DNA of 64,000 bases from contig NZ_JABEQN010000006.1 of the NCBI RefSeq assembly GCF_014174165.1, forward strand, positions 62,001 through 126,000, given 5' to 3'. This document shows positions 7,391 through 16,981 of the stretch, piece after piece. Both the position numbers and the translations under genes were made by a program. Numbering within the stretch: position 1 is the first letter of the stretch; each line of letters starts with the position of its first letter. The notes below the pieces were generated by a model. The model made no database searches. It was not told the origin of the DNA and saw nothing but the letters and a program-made list of their open reading frames with translations. The DNA comes from Gluconacetobacter dulcium. GTDB taxonomy: Bacteria > Pseudomonadota > Alphaproteobacteria > Acetobacterales > Acetobacteraceae.

Positions 7391-9523
7391 TTGACCCCAC
7401 AGCCCGGCACACCCCCTCGCCCCTCCCCGATCCGCAGAACCCTGGCCATCCTGGCCGGCGTGTTCGCGCTGACCATCATCCTGCTGATCGCGCTGTGGAA
7501 CTGGGACTGGTTCGTACCCATGCTCAACCGCCGGGCCTCGGCGTCCCTGCATCGTCCGGTCACGGTCGCCCACCTGCATGTCCGCCTCGGCTGGACGACC
7601 ACGATCACGCTGGACGATCTGCATATCGCCCAGCCCGAAGGCTTCACGGCGGAGAAGGAAGAATTCGCCAGCGCAAAATCCCTGACCATCGCGATCAAGC
7701 CATGGCCCTCTCTCGTCGGCCACGGCCTCACGCTCCCGCTGGTCGCTCTCGACAGCCCACGCGGCGACATCGTGGCCCTGAAGGACGGCCGCAACAACTA
7801 CACCTTCACGGCAGACGGCAAGCCGGCCCCGGACGACGGATCGCCCACCACCCTGCCCGATATCGGCGAACTGCGCATCACCGACGGCGATATCCGTATC
7901 GCGCTGGCGCGGCTGCGCAGCGATTTCCGCCTGGCGGTCCACACCACGCCCCCGGCGGAGGGCAAACCGGGCACCATCGTCGCCGATGCCAAGGGCCGCT
8001 ACGCCGCCCAGCCGATCACCGGCCATTTCGTCGGCGGCGCGCTCCTGACGCTGGCCAATGCGCAGAACCCCTACCCGGTCGATCTATCCATCGCCAACGG
8101 CCCCACATCGGTCACCCTGCGCGGCACGGTCGACGACCCGCTCCATTTCGCCGGGGCGCAGCTCAACCTCAAGCTCGCCGGCCCGGACATGTCGCTGCTC
8201 TACCCGCTGATCGGCATCCCCATCCCGCAGACGCCGCGTTATTCCATCGCGGGAAAACTCGACTACACAGAAGCAAAGATCCGCTTCACCGGTTTCGACG
8301 GCCACCTTGGCGGCTCGGATATCGGCGGCGACATCATCGTCGATCCGCACCGCAAGGTCCCGTTCGTCGAGGCCACCCTGCGCTCCCACCGGGTGGACCT
8401 GGCCGACCTCGCCGGCTTCGTCGGCGCCGAACCGGGCCACGACACGACCGCCGATACGGCCGACACCAACGTCCTGCCCGACCAGCGCATCAATGTGCCC
8501 AAGCTGAACGCCGTCAACGCCCATATCGTGTATCATGGCGATCATATCGATAACAAACGCATCCCGCTGGACAATATCGACGTCGACGCCACGGTCCAGG
8601 ACGGCGCGATCAACGTCCGCAAGCTGAACTTCGCCGTCGGCACCGGCACCCTCGCCTCCACCGCCACCCTCAACCCCGCCGCGAACAACGATTTCAGCAC
8701 GCGCTTCAAGCTGGATGTCTCGCGCGTCCCCGTGGCACGTCTGATGAAGGGCGCCGGCTCCCTCGAAGGCCAGGGCACCATCGGCGGCCATGTCACACTG
8801 TCCTCCACCGGCCATTCGGTCGCCAACCTGGTCGCCAACGGCACAGGCGGCATCACGCTCGTGCTCGATCAGGGCGGTCACCTGTCCGCCATCCTGCCGG
8901 ACCTGCTGGGGCTGCAACTGGGCAACGCCCTCCTCTCGGCGCTGGGCCTCCCCGACCGGACGCCGCTCCGATGCTTCATCGCCGACATGCCGCTCAAGGA
9001 CGGCATCCTGTCCACAAACGCCTTCCTGCTCCAGACCGGCGACACCCGCACGACAGGCGACGGCACGATAAACTTCCGCACCAACACGCTGAATTACGCC
9101 ATCACCACCCGCGCCATCCACTTCACCATCGCCTCGTTCCCCGGCGCGGTCCACATCACCGGCCCGCTACGCAGCCCGACCATCCTGCCGGGCGCGGAAA
9201 TCGCCGGCCGCCTGGCCGCGACGGGCGCGCTGGCGGCGGTATTCCCCCCCGCCGCCATCATCCCCACCATCCAGTTCGGCGTCGGCAAGGGCTCGGCCTG
9301 CGAACAGGCGGTCGAACAGGCCAACGCCAACCCCGCCGCCGGCATCGCGCCCGGCGCCACCACCGGCCCCCACCCCTCCCCCGCAGCCAAAGCCGGCCGC
9401 ACCGAGGCCAGCCGGAGCAAGGCAACCCACCCCGCTACCAGCACATCAGCCGCACAGGTCCGCGCGGCATGGGAAAAGAAGCTGAAGATGCAGACGACGC
9501 AGCAGAAACAGAACAGCCGCTGA
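7391..9523 (+). CDS. AsmA-family inner-membrane-anchored protein
   Basis: A 710-aa protein of the AsmA/YhdP-type family, thought to act in lipid traffic or outer-membrane assembly. One N-terminal transmembrane helix (about residues 16-37, LAILAGVFALTIILLIALW) is followed by a long periplasmic domain of repeated beta-rich segments such as LDDLHIAQPEGF near the start and the closing AsmA part with ALPLKDGILSTNAF-like and GTINFRTNTLNYAI segments. The last 60 residues are rich in Ala, Thr, Lys and Gln and look disordered. The start is taken as TTG 7391 with GGAG eight bases upstream; an ATG at 7310 in frame is possible but would add a His/Pro-rich tail before the helix and has a weak ribosome site. 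Confidence 0.82.
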   Translation: MTPQPGTPPRPSPIRRTLAILAGVFALTIILLIALWNWDWFVPMLNRRASASLHRPVTVAHLHVRLGWTTTITLDDLHIAQPEGFTAEKEEFASAKSLTIAIKPWPSLVGHGLTLPLVALDSPRGDIVALKDGRNNYTFTADGKPAPDDGSPTTLPDIGELRITDGDIRIALARLRSDFRLAVHTTPPAEGKPGTIVADAKGRYAAQPITGHFVGGALLTLANAQNPYPVDLSIANGPTSVTLRGTVDDPLHFAGAQLNLKLAGPDMSLLYPLIGIPIPQTPRYSIAGKLDYTEAKIRFTGFDGHLGGSDIGGDIIVDPHRKVPFVEATLRSHRVDLADLAGFVGAEPGHDTTADTADTNVLPDQRINVPKLNAVNAHIVYHGDHIDNKRIPLDNIDVDATVQDGAINVRKLNFAVGTGTLASTATLNPAANNDFSTRFKLDVSRVPVARLMKGAGSLEGQGTIGGHVTLSSTGHSVANLVANGTGGITLVLDQGGHLSAILPDLLGLQLGNALLSALGLPDRTPLRCFIADMPLKDGILSTNAFLLQTGDTRTTGDGTINFRTNTLNYAITTRAIHFTIASFPGAVHITGPLRSPTILPGAEIAGRLAATGALAAVFPPAAIIPTIQFGVGKGSACEQAVEQANANPAAGIAPGATTGPHPSPAAKAGRTEASRSKATHPATSTSAAQVRAAWEKKLKMQTTQQKQNSR

Positions 9524-9597
9524 CTCCACGCCCGCGACCCTTTCGTCGTGGCATGACCGCGTGCGGAGGCCCTCGCCACCCTGCCCCCACTCAGGGA

Positions 9598-9712
9598 CCA
9601 CGCCGGGGTCCAGTCTTCGCATTCGCCGTCACGTCCGGCAACGCCGTCAATTCGCCGAACGCCGCGCGCGAAGGCAACGCCGCGACGAACAGGCGCGATT
9701 CACCGACAGCGA
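9598..9712 (-). pseudogene. Remnant of the 3' end of a second FAD/NAD(P)-binding protein gene
   Basis: Read on the minus strand this stretch encodes VGESRLFVAALPSR, then AAFGELTALPDVTANA, and soon meets a stop. It matches the C terminus of the intact gene at 10032-11435 (VAEASLFVAGPLSR, TFGELMGLPEVTANA). Upstream the similarity ends at an in-frame stop, so only about 35 codons survive. It points to an ancient tandem duplication or an insertion that left a truncated copy beyond the intact gene. Confidence 0.65.
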
Positions 9713-10031
9713 GCCGTCAACCCGGCACGGAGCATGCCGCTGTCGTTGAGCATCCGTTTGCTCGTCTTCTTATGCGCTCCCATCGTACAGATCGTTGATC
9801 GCCTCGATAATCTGCGCGAGTTGAAGCTTGTCTGCGGCTGACCGGACTCGCCTTCCTTGGTCAGCTTCGGCCCGAGATTCTGTATCCCTAGATCCTTCAT
9901 CCGATGATACATCAGGCGCAGCGTCGTCGTATCGATCGTCTCGCGCTCCAGCTCTCCCAAAAGAGCGCACCATTCGGTCGCCCGTCTTACCACGGCATCC
10001 AGAACAAGAAACATGCTTCAACGACGATGTA
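9713..10031 (-). other. Unassigned stretch with a possible frameshifted small gene
   Basis: Between the remnant and the intact FAD protein gene, the minus strand shows an open frame from ATG 10014 (MFLVLDAVVRRATEWCALLG, later TLRLMYHRMKDLGIQNLGPK). Its first 55 codons look protein-like, but it then turns into Arg/Ser-rich sequence. The neighbouring frame continues as DKLQLAQIIEAINDLYDG and a stop at about 9796, which would be a natural C terminus after a one-base shift. I do not recognise the family. It may be a decayed insert that split the duplicated locus. Confidence 0.3.
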
Positions 10032-11435
10032 TCAGTGACTTGCAGAACCGCCGATACCCACCCCGCGCAGAATGGTCCCGGCAACCCTCTCCGCATTCGC
10101 CGTCACTTCCGGCAGCCCCATCAACTCGCCAAACGTCCCGCGCGACAGCGGCCCGGCGACGAACAGGCTCGCCTCGGCCACACCGTCCACCGACAGCGCA
10201 TGGCCCTCCCGGTCGGTCTCCACTCCCAGCCCCACCGGGTCGGCCCGTAGCAACCCCTGCCGAGCCAGCCCGGCCAGAAAGGGCTGGGAAGACAGGATAC
10301 GCGCATGATCCGGCCCGGTCGTCGTCACCACCGCATCGAACGAGGCAACCTCCCGCTCGCCACCCCGCCGGCGCAGCGTCACGGCAAACCCATCCCCCTG
10401 CCGCGCAGCATCGTCGATCCGCCCGGCCAGCACATGCAGCGTGCCCTCCGCGATCCGTCGCCGCAGCACCCGCTCCACCTGCGGCGCGATGCGAAAGCGC
10501 CGCGTATCCCAGAACGGCCGCACATGCCGCACCAGCCGCCGCCGCTCCACCACCGGCAACGCCGCCCAGATCGCCCCGGCCTGCCGCCGCACGGCGTTGA
10601 AAACGGTCTGCCACGGTCGCTCCGGGTCCGCGCGCAACGCCCGCCGCACACGCCGCAGCACGCCGCGCGCCGTCACGGCCGGATCGGTGGAAAAATCCCC
10701 CCACGCCTCGGTCACGTCGCTCAGATCCGCCTGCGACACCTGCCCCCGCCGCGACAGCGCCACGATCTCCCCCCGATGCCCGCCAGCGTCCAGCGACGCC
10801 ACCACATCCGCCATGCTCAACCCGGTGCCCACGACCAGCACCCGATCCTCCGGCCCGATCGCCTCCAGCGCCCCGACAGCCCACGGGTCGACAACCAGCC
10901 GCCCCCCGTCCCCAGCCAGCCCGGCCAGCGCCGCCGGCGGTGCCGGGGCGGGGTGCGAGGTCGCAATCACCACGATCCCGGCCTCAGTCCGTTCGCCGTC
11001 ATCGGTCGCGATCCACCACCCACCTCCCGGCCGGGGCGTCACCTCCGTCACGCGCGCGCGCCGATGCACCACCTGCCCGCTGGCCAGACGCGGCGCCAGC
11101 CGCGCCGCCACATACCGCCCGAACACCGACCGCGCGGGATAGGCCGCCCCGTTGGGCAACACGGCCTCGGGGTCAGCCTCCAGCGCACCATCCGCCCGCA
11201 ACCAACGGTCGAAATCGTCCAGCGCCGCCGTGGTCAGGCTCATCCGCGCCGCCGGCACATTGATCCGGTGGCGCGGATCGCGCGCCCCATACGCCACCCC
11301 CTGCCCCAAAGCCTCACGCGGCTCGAACACCGTCACGGGCGGCAGCAAAGCGTCCCCGTTCGTCAGATGCCACGCAATCGCGGCCCCGCTGAAACCGCCG
11401 CCGATAATGGCAATCCTGGGCACTGAATCCGTCAT
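10032..11435 (-). CDS. FAD/NAD(P)-binding protein
   Basis: A 467-aa flavoprotein of the FAD/NAD(P)-binding (COG4529-like, NAD_binding_9) family. The N-terminal dinucleotide motif is IIGGGFSGAAIAWHL (residues 9-23), a second Rossmann site is VLVVGTGLSMADVV near residue 190, and the TTTGPDHARI segment near the C terminus is the usual family feature. The reaction is not known; relatives are found beside sulfonate, siderophore or nitrilotriacetate oxidation genes. Its start overlaps the stop of the LLM monooxygenase gene (ATGA), so it is the last gene of the organosulfur operon. A truncated copy of its 3' end lies at 9598-9712. Reduced flavin supply or oxidation of an intermediate is possible; neither is shown. 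Confidence 0.78.
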   Translation of the reverse strand: MTDSVPRIAIIGGGFSGAAIAWHLTNGDALLPPVTVFEPREALGQGVAYGARDPRHRINVPAARMSLTTAALDDFDRWLRADGALEADPEAVLPNGAAYPARSVFGRYVAARLAPRLASGQVVHRRARVTEVTPRPGGGWWIATDDGERTEAGIVVIATSHPAPAPPAALAGLAGDGGRLVVDPWAVGALEAIGPEDRVLVVGTGLSMADVVASLDAGGHRGEIVALSRRGQVSQADLSDVTEAWGDFSTDPAVTARGVLRRVRRALRADPERPWQTVFNAVRRQAGAIWAALPVVERRRLVRHVRPFWDTRRFRIAPQVERVLRRRIAEGTLHVLAGRIDDAARQGDGFAVTLRRRGGEREVASFDAVVTTTGPDHARILSSQPFLAGLARQGLLRADPVGLGVETDREGHALSVDGVAEASLFVAGPLSRGTFGELMGLPEVTANAERVAGTILRGVGIGGSASH

Positions 11436-12802
11436 GCCGTCTCCGTATGGCGCACGCGGCTGGCCGGATGGTCCGCACCCAGCCGGTCTCCGCGCCCGAA
11501 CAATTTCTCACGCAGGGTACCGGGCCGATACTCCCGCTTGTAGATGCCACGCCGTTGTAGCTCCGGCACCACATACGCCACTACATCGGCAAAGCTTTCC
11601 GGCGTCACGGCATATGCCAGATTGAACCCGTCCACACCGGTCCGCACCACCCATTCCTCCAACAGGTCGGCAACCCGCTCCGGCCCGCCGACAAGAGTGG
11701 TGCCCATGCCGCCGATCGCGGCATGTTCCGCCAGTTCCCGCACCGTCCACACCCGGCCAGGGTCCTCCACCGTCAGCGCATCGACAGCGGAATGGATCGC
11801 GTCATTGCGGATATGCCGCACCGGATCGTCCGGCGCGTACCGCGAAAAATCAATCCCCGTCCACCCCGACAGCAGCGTCAGCGCCCCCTCCAGGCTCACA
11901 TACCGCCGATATTCCTGCCATTTCGCCTGCGCGGCCTCGTCATCCGCTCCGGTCATGATGGTCAGCAGCGAGAAGATCAGCGGATCTCCCGCGTGCCGCC
12001 CTTCCTGCCGCGCCCGCGCCCGCAGGTCCGCGACCGCGTTCGCCACCACCGCCGCCGATGGCCCGGCCACGAACACACACTCCGCATGCCGCGCGGCGAA
12101 CGCCCGCCCACGGGAAGACGCCCCGGCCTGATAGAGAACCGGCGTCCGCTGCGCCGAAGGCTCGCAGAGATGGATCGCATCCAGCTTGAAATATGCACCC
12201 TCATGCACGATCCGCCGCACCTTCCCAGGGTCGGTAAAGATCCCCCGCGCCGCATCGCGCAGAACCGCATCGTCCTGCCAGCTTTCTTCCCACAGCCGAT
12301 AGACCAGATGCAGATACTCGTCGGCAATGTCGTAGCGCGTGTCATGCGCCACCTGTCGCGCGTGCCCGGTACCCCGCGCCGCGCTGTCCAGATAACCGGT
12401 CACGATATTCCAGCCGATCCGCCCGCCCGTCAGATGATCCAGCGTCGACATCCGCCGCGCGAACGGATAGGGCGGCTCGAAAGACAAAGTGGAGGTCAGG
12501 CCAAATCCCAGATTCTCCGTCACCGCCGCCATGGCCGAAATCAGCATCGCCGGATCGTTGACAGGCACCTGCGACGCATTGCGCAGGGCGGCATCCGCAT
12601 TGCCGCCATACACGTCATACACGCCCAGCACATCGGCCAGGAACAGCCCGTCGAACAGGCCACGCTCCAGCAACCGCGCCAGATCGGTCCAGTAGCGGAT
12701 GGTGTTGTAAGTCCCCGACCGGTCGCGCGGATGCCGCCACAGGCCGCTGGCCTGATGCGACACGCAATTCATGTCAAAGGCATTCAGCCGGATCTCGGAC
12801 AT
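11432..12802 (-). CDS. LLM-class flavin-dependent monooxygenase, NtaA/SnaA/DszA type
   Basis: A 456-aa TIM-barrel monooxygenase of the NtaA/SnaA/DszA/DmoA group, which uses reduced FMN from a separate reductase to oxidise sulfides, sulfones or aminopolycarboxylates. Typical segments are the opening IRLNAFDMNCVSHQASGLWR, the barrel motifs LFLADVLGVYD and RIGWNIVTGYLDSAARG, and a C-terminal REYRPGTLREKLFG. The gene begins 11 bp after the TonB receptor stop and overlaps the FAD protein gene. It is the second NtaA-like enzyme of the locus (see 16982-18421); the two are clearly different in sequence, so they probably act on different steps or substrates. The substrate is not predictable beyond a small organosulfur compound. 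Confidence 0.85.
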   Translation of the reverse strand: MSEIRLNAFDMNCVSHQASGLWRHPRDRSGTYNTIRYWTDLARLLERGLFDGLFLADVLGVYDVYGGNADAALRNASQVPVNDPAMLISAMAAVTENLGFGLTSTLSFEPPYPFARRMSTLDHLTGGRIGWNIVTGYLDSAARGTGHARQVAHDTRYDIADEYLHLVYRLWEESWQDDAVLRDAARGIFTDPGKVRRIVHEGAYFKLDAIHLCEPSAQRTPVLYQAGASSRGRAFAARHAECVFVAGPSAAVVANAVADLRARARQEGRHAGDPLIFSLLTIMTGADDEAAQAKWQEYRRYVSLEGALTLLSGWTGIDFSRYAPDDPVRHIRNDAIHSAVDALTVEDPGRVWTVRELAEHAAIGGMGTTLVGGPERVADLLEEWVVRTGVDGFNLAYAVTPESFADVVAYVVPELQRRGIYKREYRPGTLREKLFGRGDRLGADHPASRVRHTETA

Positions 12803-12813
12803 CGCCCGGCCCC

Positions 12814-15075
12814 TCAGTTGAAGCCCAGCGACACGCCGGCGAACACGCCCAGCCCATCGCCCGGCTGCATCACCGCCAGTTGCTTGCCCGCCGCGATATA
12901 ACCCGGCACCACGATGGCGGCATAATGCGTGTTGGCCAGATTATTGACGCTCAGGAACACCTGCCGATGCTTGCCCGGCCATTCATAACCGACATTCAGA
13001 TTATAGATGTGATAGGACGGCGCGAAATAGGTTTCGTCATACGCGGCCCCGACCTTCGACGACACCTGGGCATTGAACCCGGCATAGAACCCGGCCTTGG
13101 TGTCCAGATGAATCTCGCCCTGATAGAAATGCTCCGGAATCCCCGGCAGCCGGTTGCCGCCGAACACCGCATCATGGCGAAAGCGGAAATTCTGCCAGGT
13201 ATAGGCCTGCCGTAGCGACAGCCGGTTCCCCGCCCATTCATACAGCGTGGTCTCCAGCGACGCTTCCACGCCCTGATGCGTGGTCGGCGACGCATTGCCA
13301 TAGATCGAGGCCCCGACCGCCTGCGATTGCGGCGTCATCACCGACAGCAATTCGTTCCGTACGTTGGAATAATAATAGGTCAGGCTCCACTTGTTCCGCC
13401 ACGCCTGCCCGGTGGTGCCGATTTCATATGTGGTCGCCGTCTGGTTGCGCAGCCTCCCCGCGCCAGAATTCATGCCCGATTGCGGAATATTGCCGGTAAA
13501 ATAAGGTCCGGCATAATTCAGGTTCCAGTCGTTGGGCGGCTGGATGCTGCGGCTCACATTGCCATACAGTTCCACATGCGGGCTGACGACATAGCGAAAT
13601 CCGCCGCGCGGCACGAAATTGACCGAAGACTGTTTGAAGTTCGCCCCGGCCGCCGTGTACGGATACGGCACGCCGGACGATTTCTGGATAAACGCCACCG
13701 CCGCCGCCGTCGTCAGCCAGAAATCATGGAACAGTTCGGTATTATTCCGAAGATGGAAATAATTTTCCGTCCCGCCATAGGTCACATGGCGCAGGATCTG
13801 CCCCATCGGCAACCCGGCCAGATGCCCGGTCCGCACCCGCACCCGGTTGGTCTGCCACGCTTCAAGGTCCGACGTATCCATGAAGCCGAACTGGGTGTCA
13901 CTCTTGTGCCCGGCCAACACGTCATGGCGCGTATAGTTCAGCGTCGCGGCAACCGTCTTGTAGCCCCAGATCTGGCTGAAACTGGTGTTCTGGATATCGA
14001 TCGGCGCATCCTGGTAATCGAACCCCAGATCCAGCTTCGACTGGTCGTCGATCCGGATCGACGTCGTGTTCCCGTAAAACTTCGTACCCGGCTGGATGCG
14101 CACGGAATGCCACGCCCGATAGGGCGACTGCGCCTGCTTCGGGTTCGTCAGAATCTGGTCCCGGGTCAGATACCCCGGATACCCGTTGCGCGTCTGGCGA
14201 TAGCGGAAGAAGAAGCGCGTCGAAACCCGGTCATTGAAGCGATAGCCGAAATTTCCATTCACGCCGAAACTGTTCGCCTGCGTCTCGGTCTGGTAGCCGC
14301 CGCGATAGGAGTTGGTCACGCTGAGATAGTAATCCGCCTTGCCGATCACCTTGCCCGAACTGAGCTGCTCCTTGGTGTAGCCGAAGCTGCCGGCTTCCAC
14401 GCGCGCCTGATAGGTCTGGGCATCATAGCCGGTCTGGGTCACGTAATTGATGCCGCCGCCCAGTTGCAGCCCGCCATAATCGAAGGCATTCGCGCCCCGC
14501 AGAACTTCCGTGTAGCGCAGCCCCAGCGGCTCGAACAATTCATAGGGCGTCCCGGCCGGCGTCGTCACCGGCAACCCGTCGAACATCATCAGGATGCCGG
14601 AGCGGAAATAATTGGTCCCGACCTGAATCCCCGACCCACGGATCGACAGCCGCAACCCGTCCCCCCCACCAGAGGATTGCGCAAACACACCAGGCTGAAA
14701 CGCCAGCGCATCGGCATTGGTCAGGTTACGCCCGCGCAATACCTGCCTGGCGTCGATCACCGTCGCCGCCCCCGGCAGGCTGTCCAGTTGCGCGCGGGCC
14801 AGATCGGCCGGCGACAGCCGATGGGTCGCCACCACGATATCCTCGCCCTTCACACGCGGCGCCGCCACGGCGGAAGGCTTCTTCGGCGCGGATGCCGCAT
14901 GGGCCACATGTTCGGCAGGCCGGCGCACGGCCGCATCATCGGCCCAGGCATTGGCCGCCAACGGCCCCGCCTGCATCAGGGCCAGCGCCGACGGACCAAG
15001 AAGCAGCCGGGCGGATTGCGAAAACGACCCCACCCGCCTGGGCAGGGCAAGACGACGCGAAAAAGAACGGGGCAT
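12814..15075 (-). CDS. TonB-dependent outer-membrane receptor in the organosulfur operon
   Basis: A 753-aa TonB-dependent receptor. After a long basic signal peptide (cleavage near ANAWADD) comes a TonB-box-like region, EDIVVATHRLS, then the plug domain with GVFAQSSGGGDGLRLSIRGS and VLRGANAFDYGGLQLGGGIN, and a beta barrel that finishes in GVFAGVSLGFN. The plug type resembles receptors for iron chelates, but the gene sits between the flavin reductase and LLM monooxygenase genes and is transcribed with them. In sulfur-scavenging loci such receptors carry sulfur compounds across the outer membrane. This assignment rests on context; an iron-chelate role cannot be excluded. Confidence 0.87.
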   Translation of the reverse strand: MPRSFSRRLALPRRVGSFSQSARLLLGPSALALMQAGPLAANAWADDAAVRRPAEHVAHAASAPKKPSAVAAPRVKGEDIVVATHRLSPADLARAQLDSLPGAATVIDARQVLRGRNLTNADALAFQPGVFAQSSGGGDGLRLSIRGSGIQVGTNYFRSGILMMFDGLPVTTPAGTPYELFEPLGLRYTEVLRGANAFDYGGLQLGGGINYVTQTGYDAQTYQARVEAGSFGYTKEQLSSGKVIGKADYYLSVTNSYRGGYQTETQANSFGVNGNFGYRFNDRVSTRFFFRYRQTRNGYPGYLTRDQILTNPKQAQSPYRAWHSVRIQPGTKFYGNTTSIRIDDQSKLDLGFDYQDAPIDIQNTSFSQIWGYKTVAATLNYTRHDVLAGHKSDTQFGFMDTSDLEAWQTNRVRVRTGHLAGLPMGQILRHVTYGGTENYFHLRNNTELFHDFWLTTAAAVAFIQKSSGVPYPYTAAGANFKQSSVNFVPRGGFRYVVSPHVELYGNVSRSIQPPNDWNLNYAGPYFTGNIPQSGMNSGAGRLRNQTATTYEIGTTGQAWRNKWSLTYYYSNVRNELLSVMTPQSQAVGASIYGNASPTTHQGVEASLETTLYEWAGNRLSLRQAYTWQNFRFRHDAVFGGNRLPGIPEHFYQGEIHLDTKAGFYAGFNAQVSSKVGAAYDETYFAPSYHIYNLNVGYEWPGKHRQVFLSVNNLANTHYAAIVVPGYIAAGKQLAVMQPGDGLGVFAGVSLGFN

Positions 15076-15245
15076 GACACACGATTTCCAGATTCTGATG
15101 AAACAAGCAGCGACGATCCAATTTCAGCAATTCAGGTCGTCGTTATTCCCCGCGCAGCAGAAAGCACAATCCCGCTTTGTTTCATTTTATATTTGCAATT
15201 TTTATCGTGAATTACCGGCACACCAAAGACGTGCCTTCGCTCCCG

Positions 15246-15779
15246 TCAACAGGATGTCGGCACCACAGCGTAGCGCCGCGCGAACCACACCAGCCCGTCC
15301 GTCTGCGCCCCGGCCAGATGCACATCCAGCACCTGCGCGAACACCACCGTATGGGTGCCGGCCTCCACAACGCGCTCGACCCGGCATTCGAAGGTCGCCA
15401 GCGCCCCATCCAGCAGCGGCGCCCCGGTCACGCCCCGCCGCCAGCGCGCCCCCGCGAAACGCTCCTCCATCGTCTTCGACCGGCTACCGAAAGCCGAGGA
15501 CAACCCCTGCTGCGCCCCCCCAAGCACATTCACCGCCAACACCCCATGATCGAGAACATGCGGATGCGCGCTGGTGGTCCGATTGATGCAGACCAGCAGG
15601 GTCGGCGGCGTATCGGACACGCTGCACACGGCGGTCGCGGTAAAGCCGTGCCGGCCCTTCTCGCCATCGGTGGTCACGATGGTCACGGCACCCGCCAGCA
15701 GGGCCATGCCATCGCGAAAACGCTGCCCGGCTTCGGCTGCAAGCGCGTCGGGCACAGGGGCTTTTACGGAAACATTCAT
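15246..15779 (-). CDS. Flavin reductase (DIM6/NTAB family)
   Basis: A 177-aa NAD(P)H:flavin oxidoreductase of the flavin_Reduct (DIM6/NTAB) family. Visible marks are FRDGMALLAGAVTIVTT at the N terminus, HGFTATAVCSVSDTPPTLLV for flavin binding, and GVLAVNVLG in the middle. It supplies reduced FMN to partner monooxygenases. It is the only flavin reductase in the operon, although at least three LLM or acyl-CoA-dehydrogenase-like monooxygenases are encoded around it, so it probably serves all. The ATG at 15779 follows the ssuD stop by 25 bp; the frame open upstream is the shadow of ssuD. The fold differs from SsuE, the usual partner of SsuD. Confidence 0.88.
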   Translation of the reverse strand: MNVSVKAPVPDALAAEAGQRFRDGMALLAGAVTIVTTDGEKGRHGFTATAVCSVSDTPPTLLVCINRTTSAHPHVLDHGVLAVNVLGGAQQGLSSAFGSRSKTMEERFAGARWRRGVTGAPLLDGALATFECRVERVVEAGTHTVVFAQVLDVHLAGAQTDGLVWFARRYAVVPTSC

Positions 15780-15804
15780 GTCGGCCGATCCTTCCGGTCG
15801 TTTA

Positions 15805-16980
15805 TCAGGCGGCACGATGGCCGGACGCACCGGGCCGATGGTCGCCCGCAATCGTCTCGCCGAACGGCCCCATATTGCTGATCGAGGCCGCCCCACGCAC
15901 CGGATGCGCCGTCGGCAGCAGCGGCAGCACCAGTTCACCGAACTGATAGGCTTCCTCCAGATGCGGATAGCCGGAGAAAATGAAACTATCGATCCCCAAC
16001 CTGCGATATTCGTCGATCCGCTCGGCCACGGTCGCCGGGTCGCCCACCAGCGCGGTGCCCGCGCCGCCACGCACCAGCCCGACACCGGCCCACAGATTGG
16101 GGCTGATTTCCAGCTTGTCGCGCCGCCCGCCATGCAGCGCGCTCATCCGCGCCTGCCCCACGGAATCCATCCGCGCAAACACCTTCTGCGCCTCGGCAAT
16201 GGTCGAATCGTCCAGATACGAGATCAGCCGGTCCGCCTCCGCCCACGCCGCCTCGTTGGTCTCGCGCACGATCACATGCAGACGGATACCGAACGACACC
16301 TCGCGCCCCTGTGCCTCGGCCTTGCGCCGCACATTGGCGATCTTCTCGGCCACCTGGGCCGGCGGCTCGCCCCAGGTCAGATATTTATCGATATGCGTAG
16401 CCGCGACATCCACCGCAGCCGGCGACGACCCGCCAAAATAGAGCGGCGGCCCGTTTTCCTGAAAAGTCGGGAACAGCAGGCGTCCGTCCTCAATGCGGAA
16501 ATGCGGCCCCTCATGGTTCACGGTCTCGCCACGCAGCAGGGCGCGATAGATCTCCAGGAATTCATCGGTTATCGCATAACGCTCGGCATGGTCGGCAAAG
16601 AACCCGTCGCCGGCATTCTCCTTCGGGTCGCCGCCGGTCACGATATTGATCAGCAGCCGCCCGTGCGAAATCCGGTCCAGCGTCGCCGTCATCCGTGCGG
16701 AGAGCGTGGGCGATTGCAGGCCCGGCCGCACCGCGATCAGGAATTTCAGCCGCTCCGTGCTCGGCGCCAGCGCCGACGCCACCACCCAGCTATCCTCGCA
16801 GCTCCGCCCGGTCGGGATCAGTACCCCGTAATAGCCCAGAGCATCCGCCGCCCGCGCCACCTGCTGCAAATACGGCAGATCGACCGGCCGACCGCCTTTC
16901 TGCGTGCCCAGGTAACGGGAATCGCCATGGGTCGGCAGAAACCACAGCACATTGATTTTCTCGGGGATCGCGACACGCAT
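15805..16980 (-). CDS. ssuD: FMNH2-dependent alkanesulfonate monooxygenase
   Basis: A 391-aa LLM-class enzyme close to SsuD, which converts alkanesulfonates with FMNH2 and oxygen to the aldehyde and sulfite, releasing sulfur for assimilation. Recognisable are the opening [18 protein letters not shown], the barrel segment [20 protein letters not shown], and [20 protein letters not shown], all near-identical to SsuD family blocks. The length matches E. coli SsuD (381 aa). It begins one base after the stop of the upstream LLM gene and is followed by a flavin reductase, but no ssuA, ssuB or ssuC is in the window; uptake is probably by the divergent dipeptide-type importer. Confidence 0.92.
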   Translation of the reverse strand: MRVAIPEKINVLWFLPTHGDSRYLGTQKGGRPVDLPYLQQVARAADALGYYGVLIPTGRSCEDSWVVASALAPSTERLKFLIAVRPGLQSPTLSARMTATLDRISHGRLLINIVTGGDPKENAGDGFFADHAERYAITDEFLEIYRALLRGETVNHEGPHFRIEDGRLLFPTFQENGPPLYFGGSSPAAVDVAATHIDKYLTWGEPPAQVAEKIANVRRKAEAQGREVSFGIRLHVIVRETNEAAWAEADRLISYLDDSTIAEAQKVFARMDSVGQARMSALHGGRRDKLEISPNLWAGVGLVRGGAGTALVGDPATVAERIDEYRRLGIDSFIFSGYPHLEEAYQFGELVLPLLPTAHPVRGAASISNMGPFGETIAGDHRPGASGHRAA

Positions 16981-16981
16981 G

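Noticed and set aside
13276-15210. 644-codon plus-strand open frame opposite the TonB receptor
   Set aside because: Arg/Pro/Gly-rich shadow with no signal peptide or motif; the minus strand encodes a full receptor with plug and barrel.
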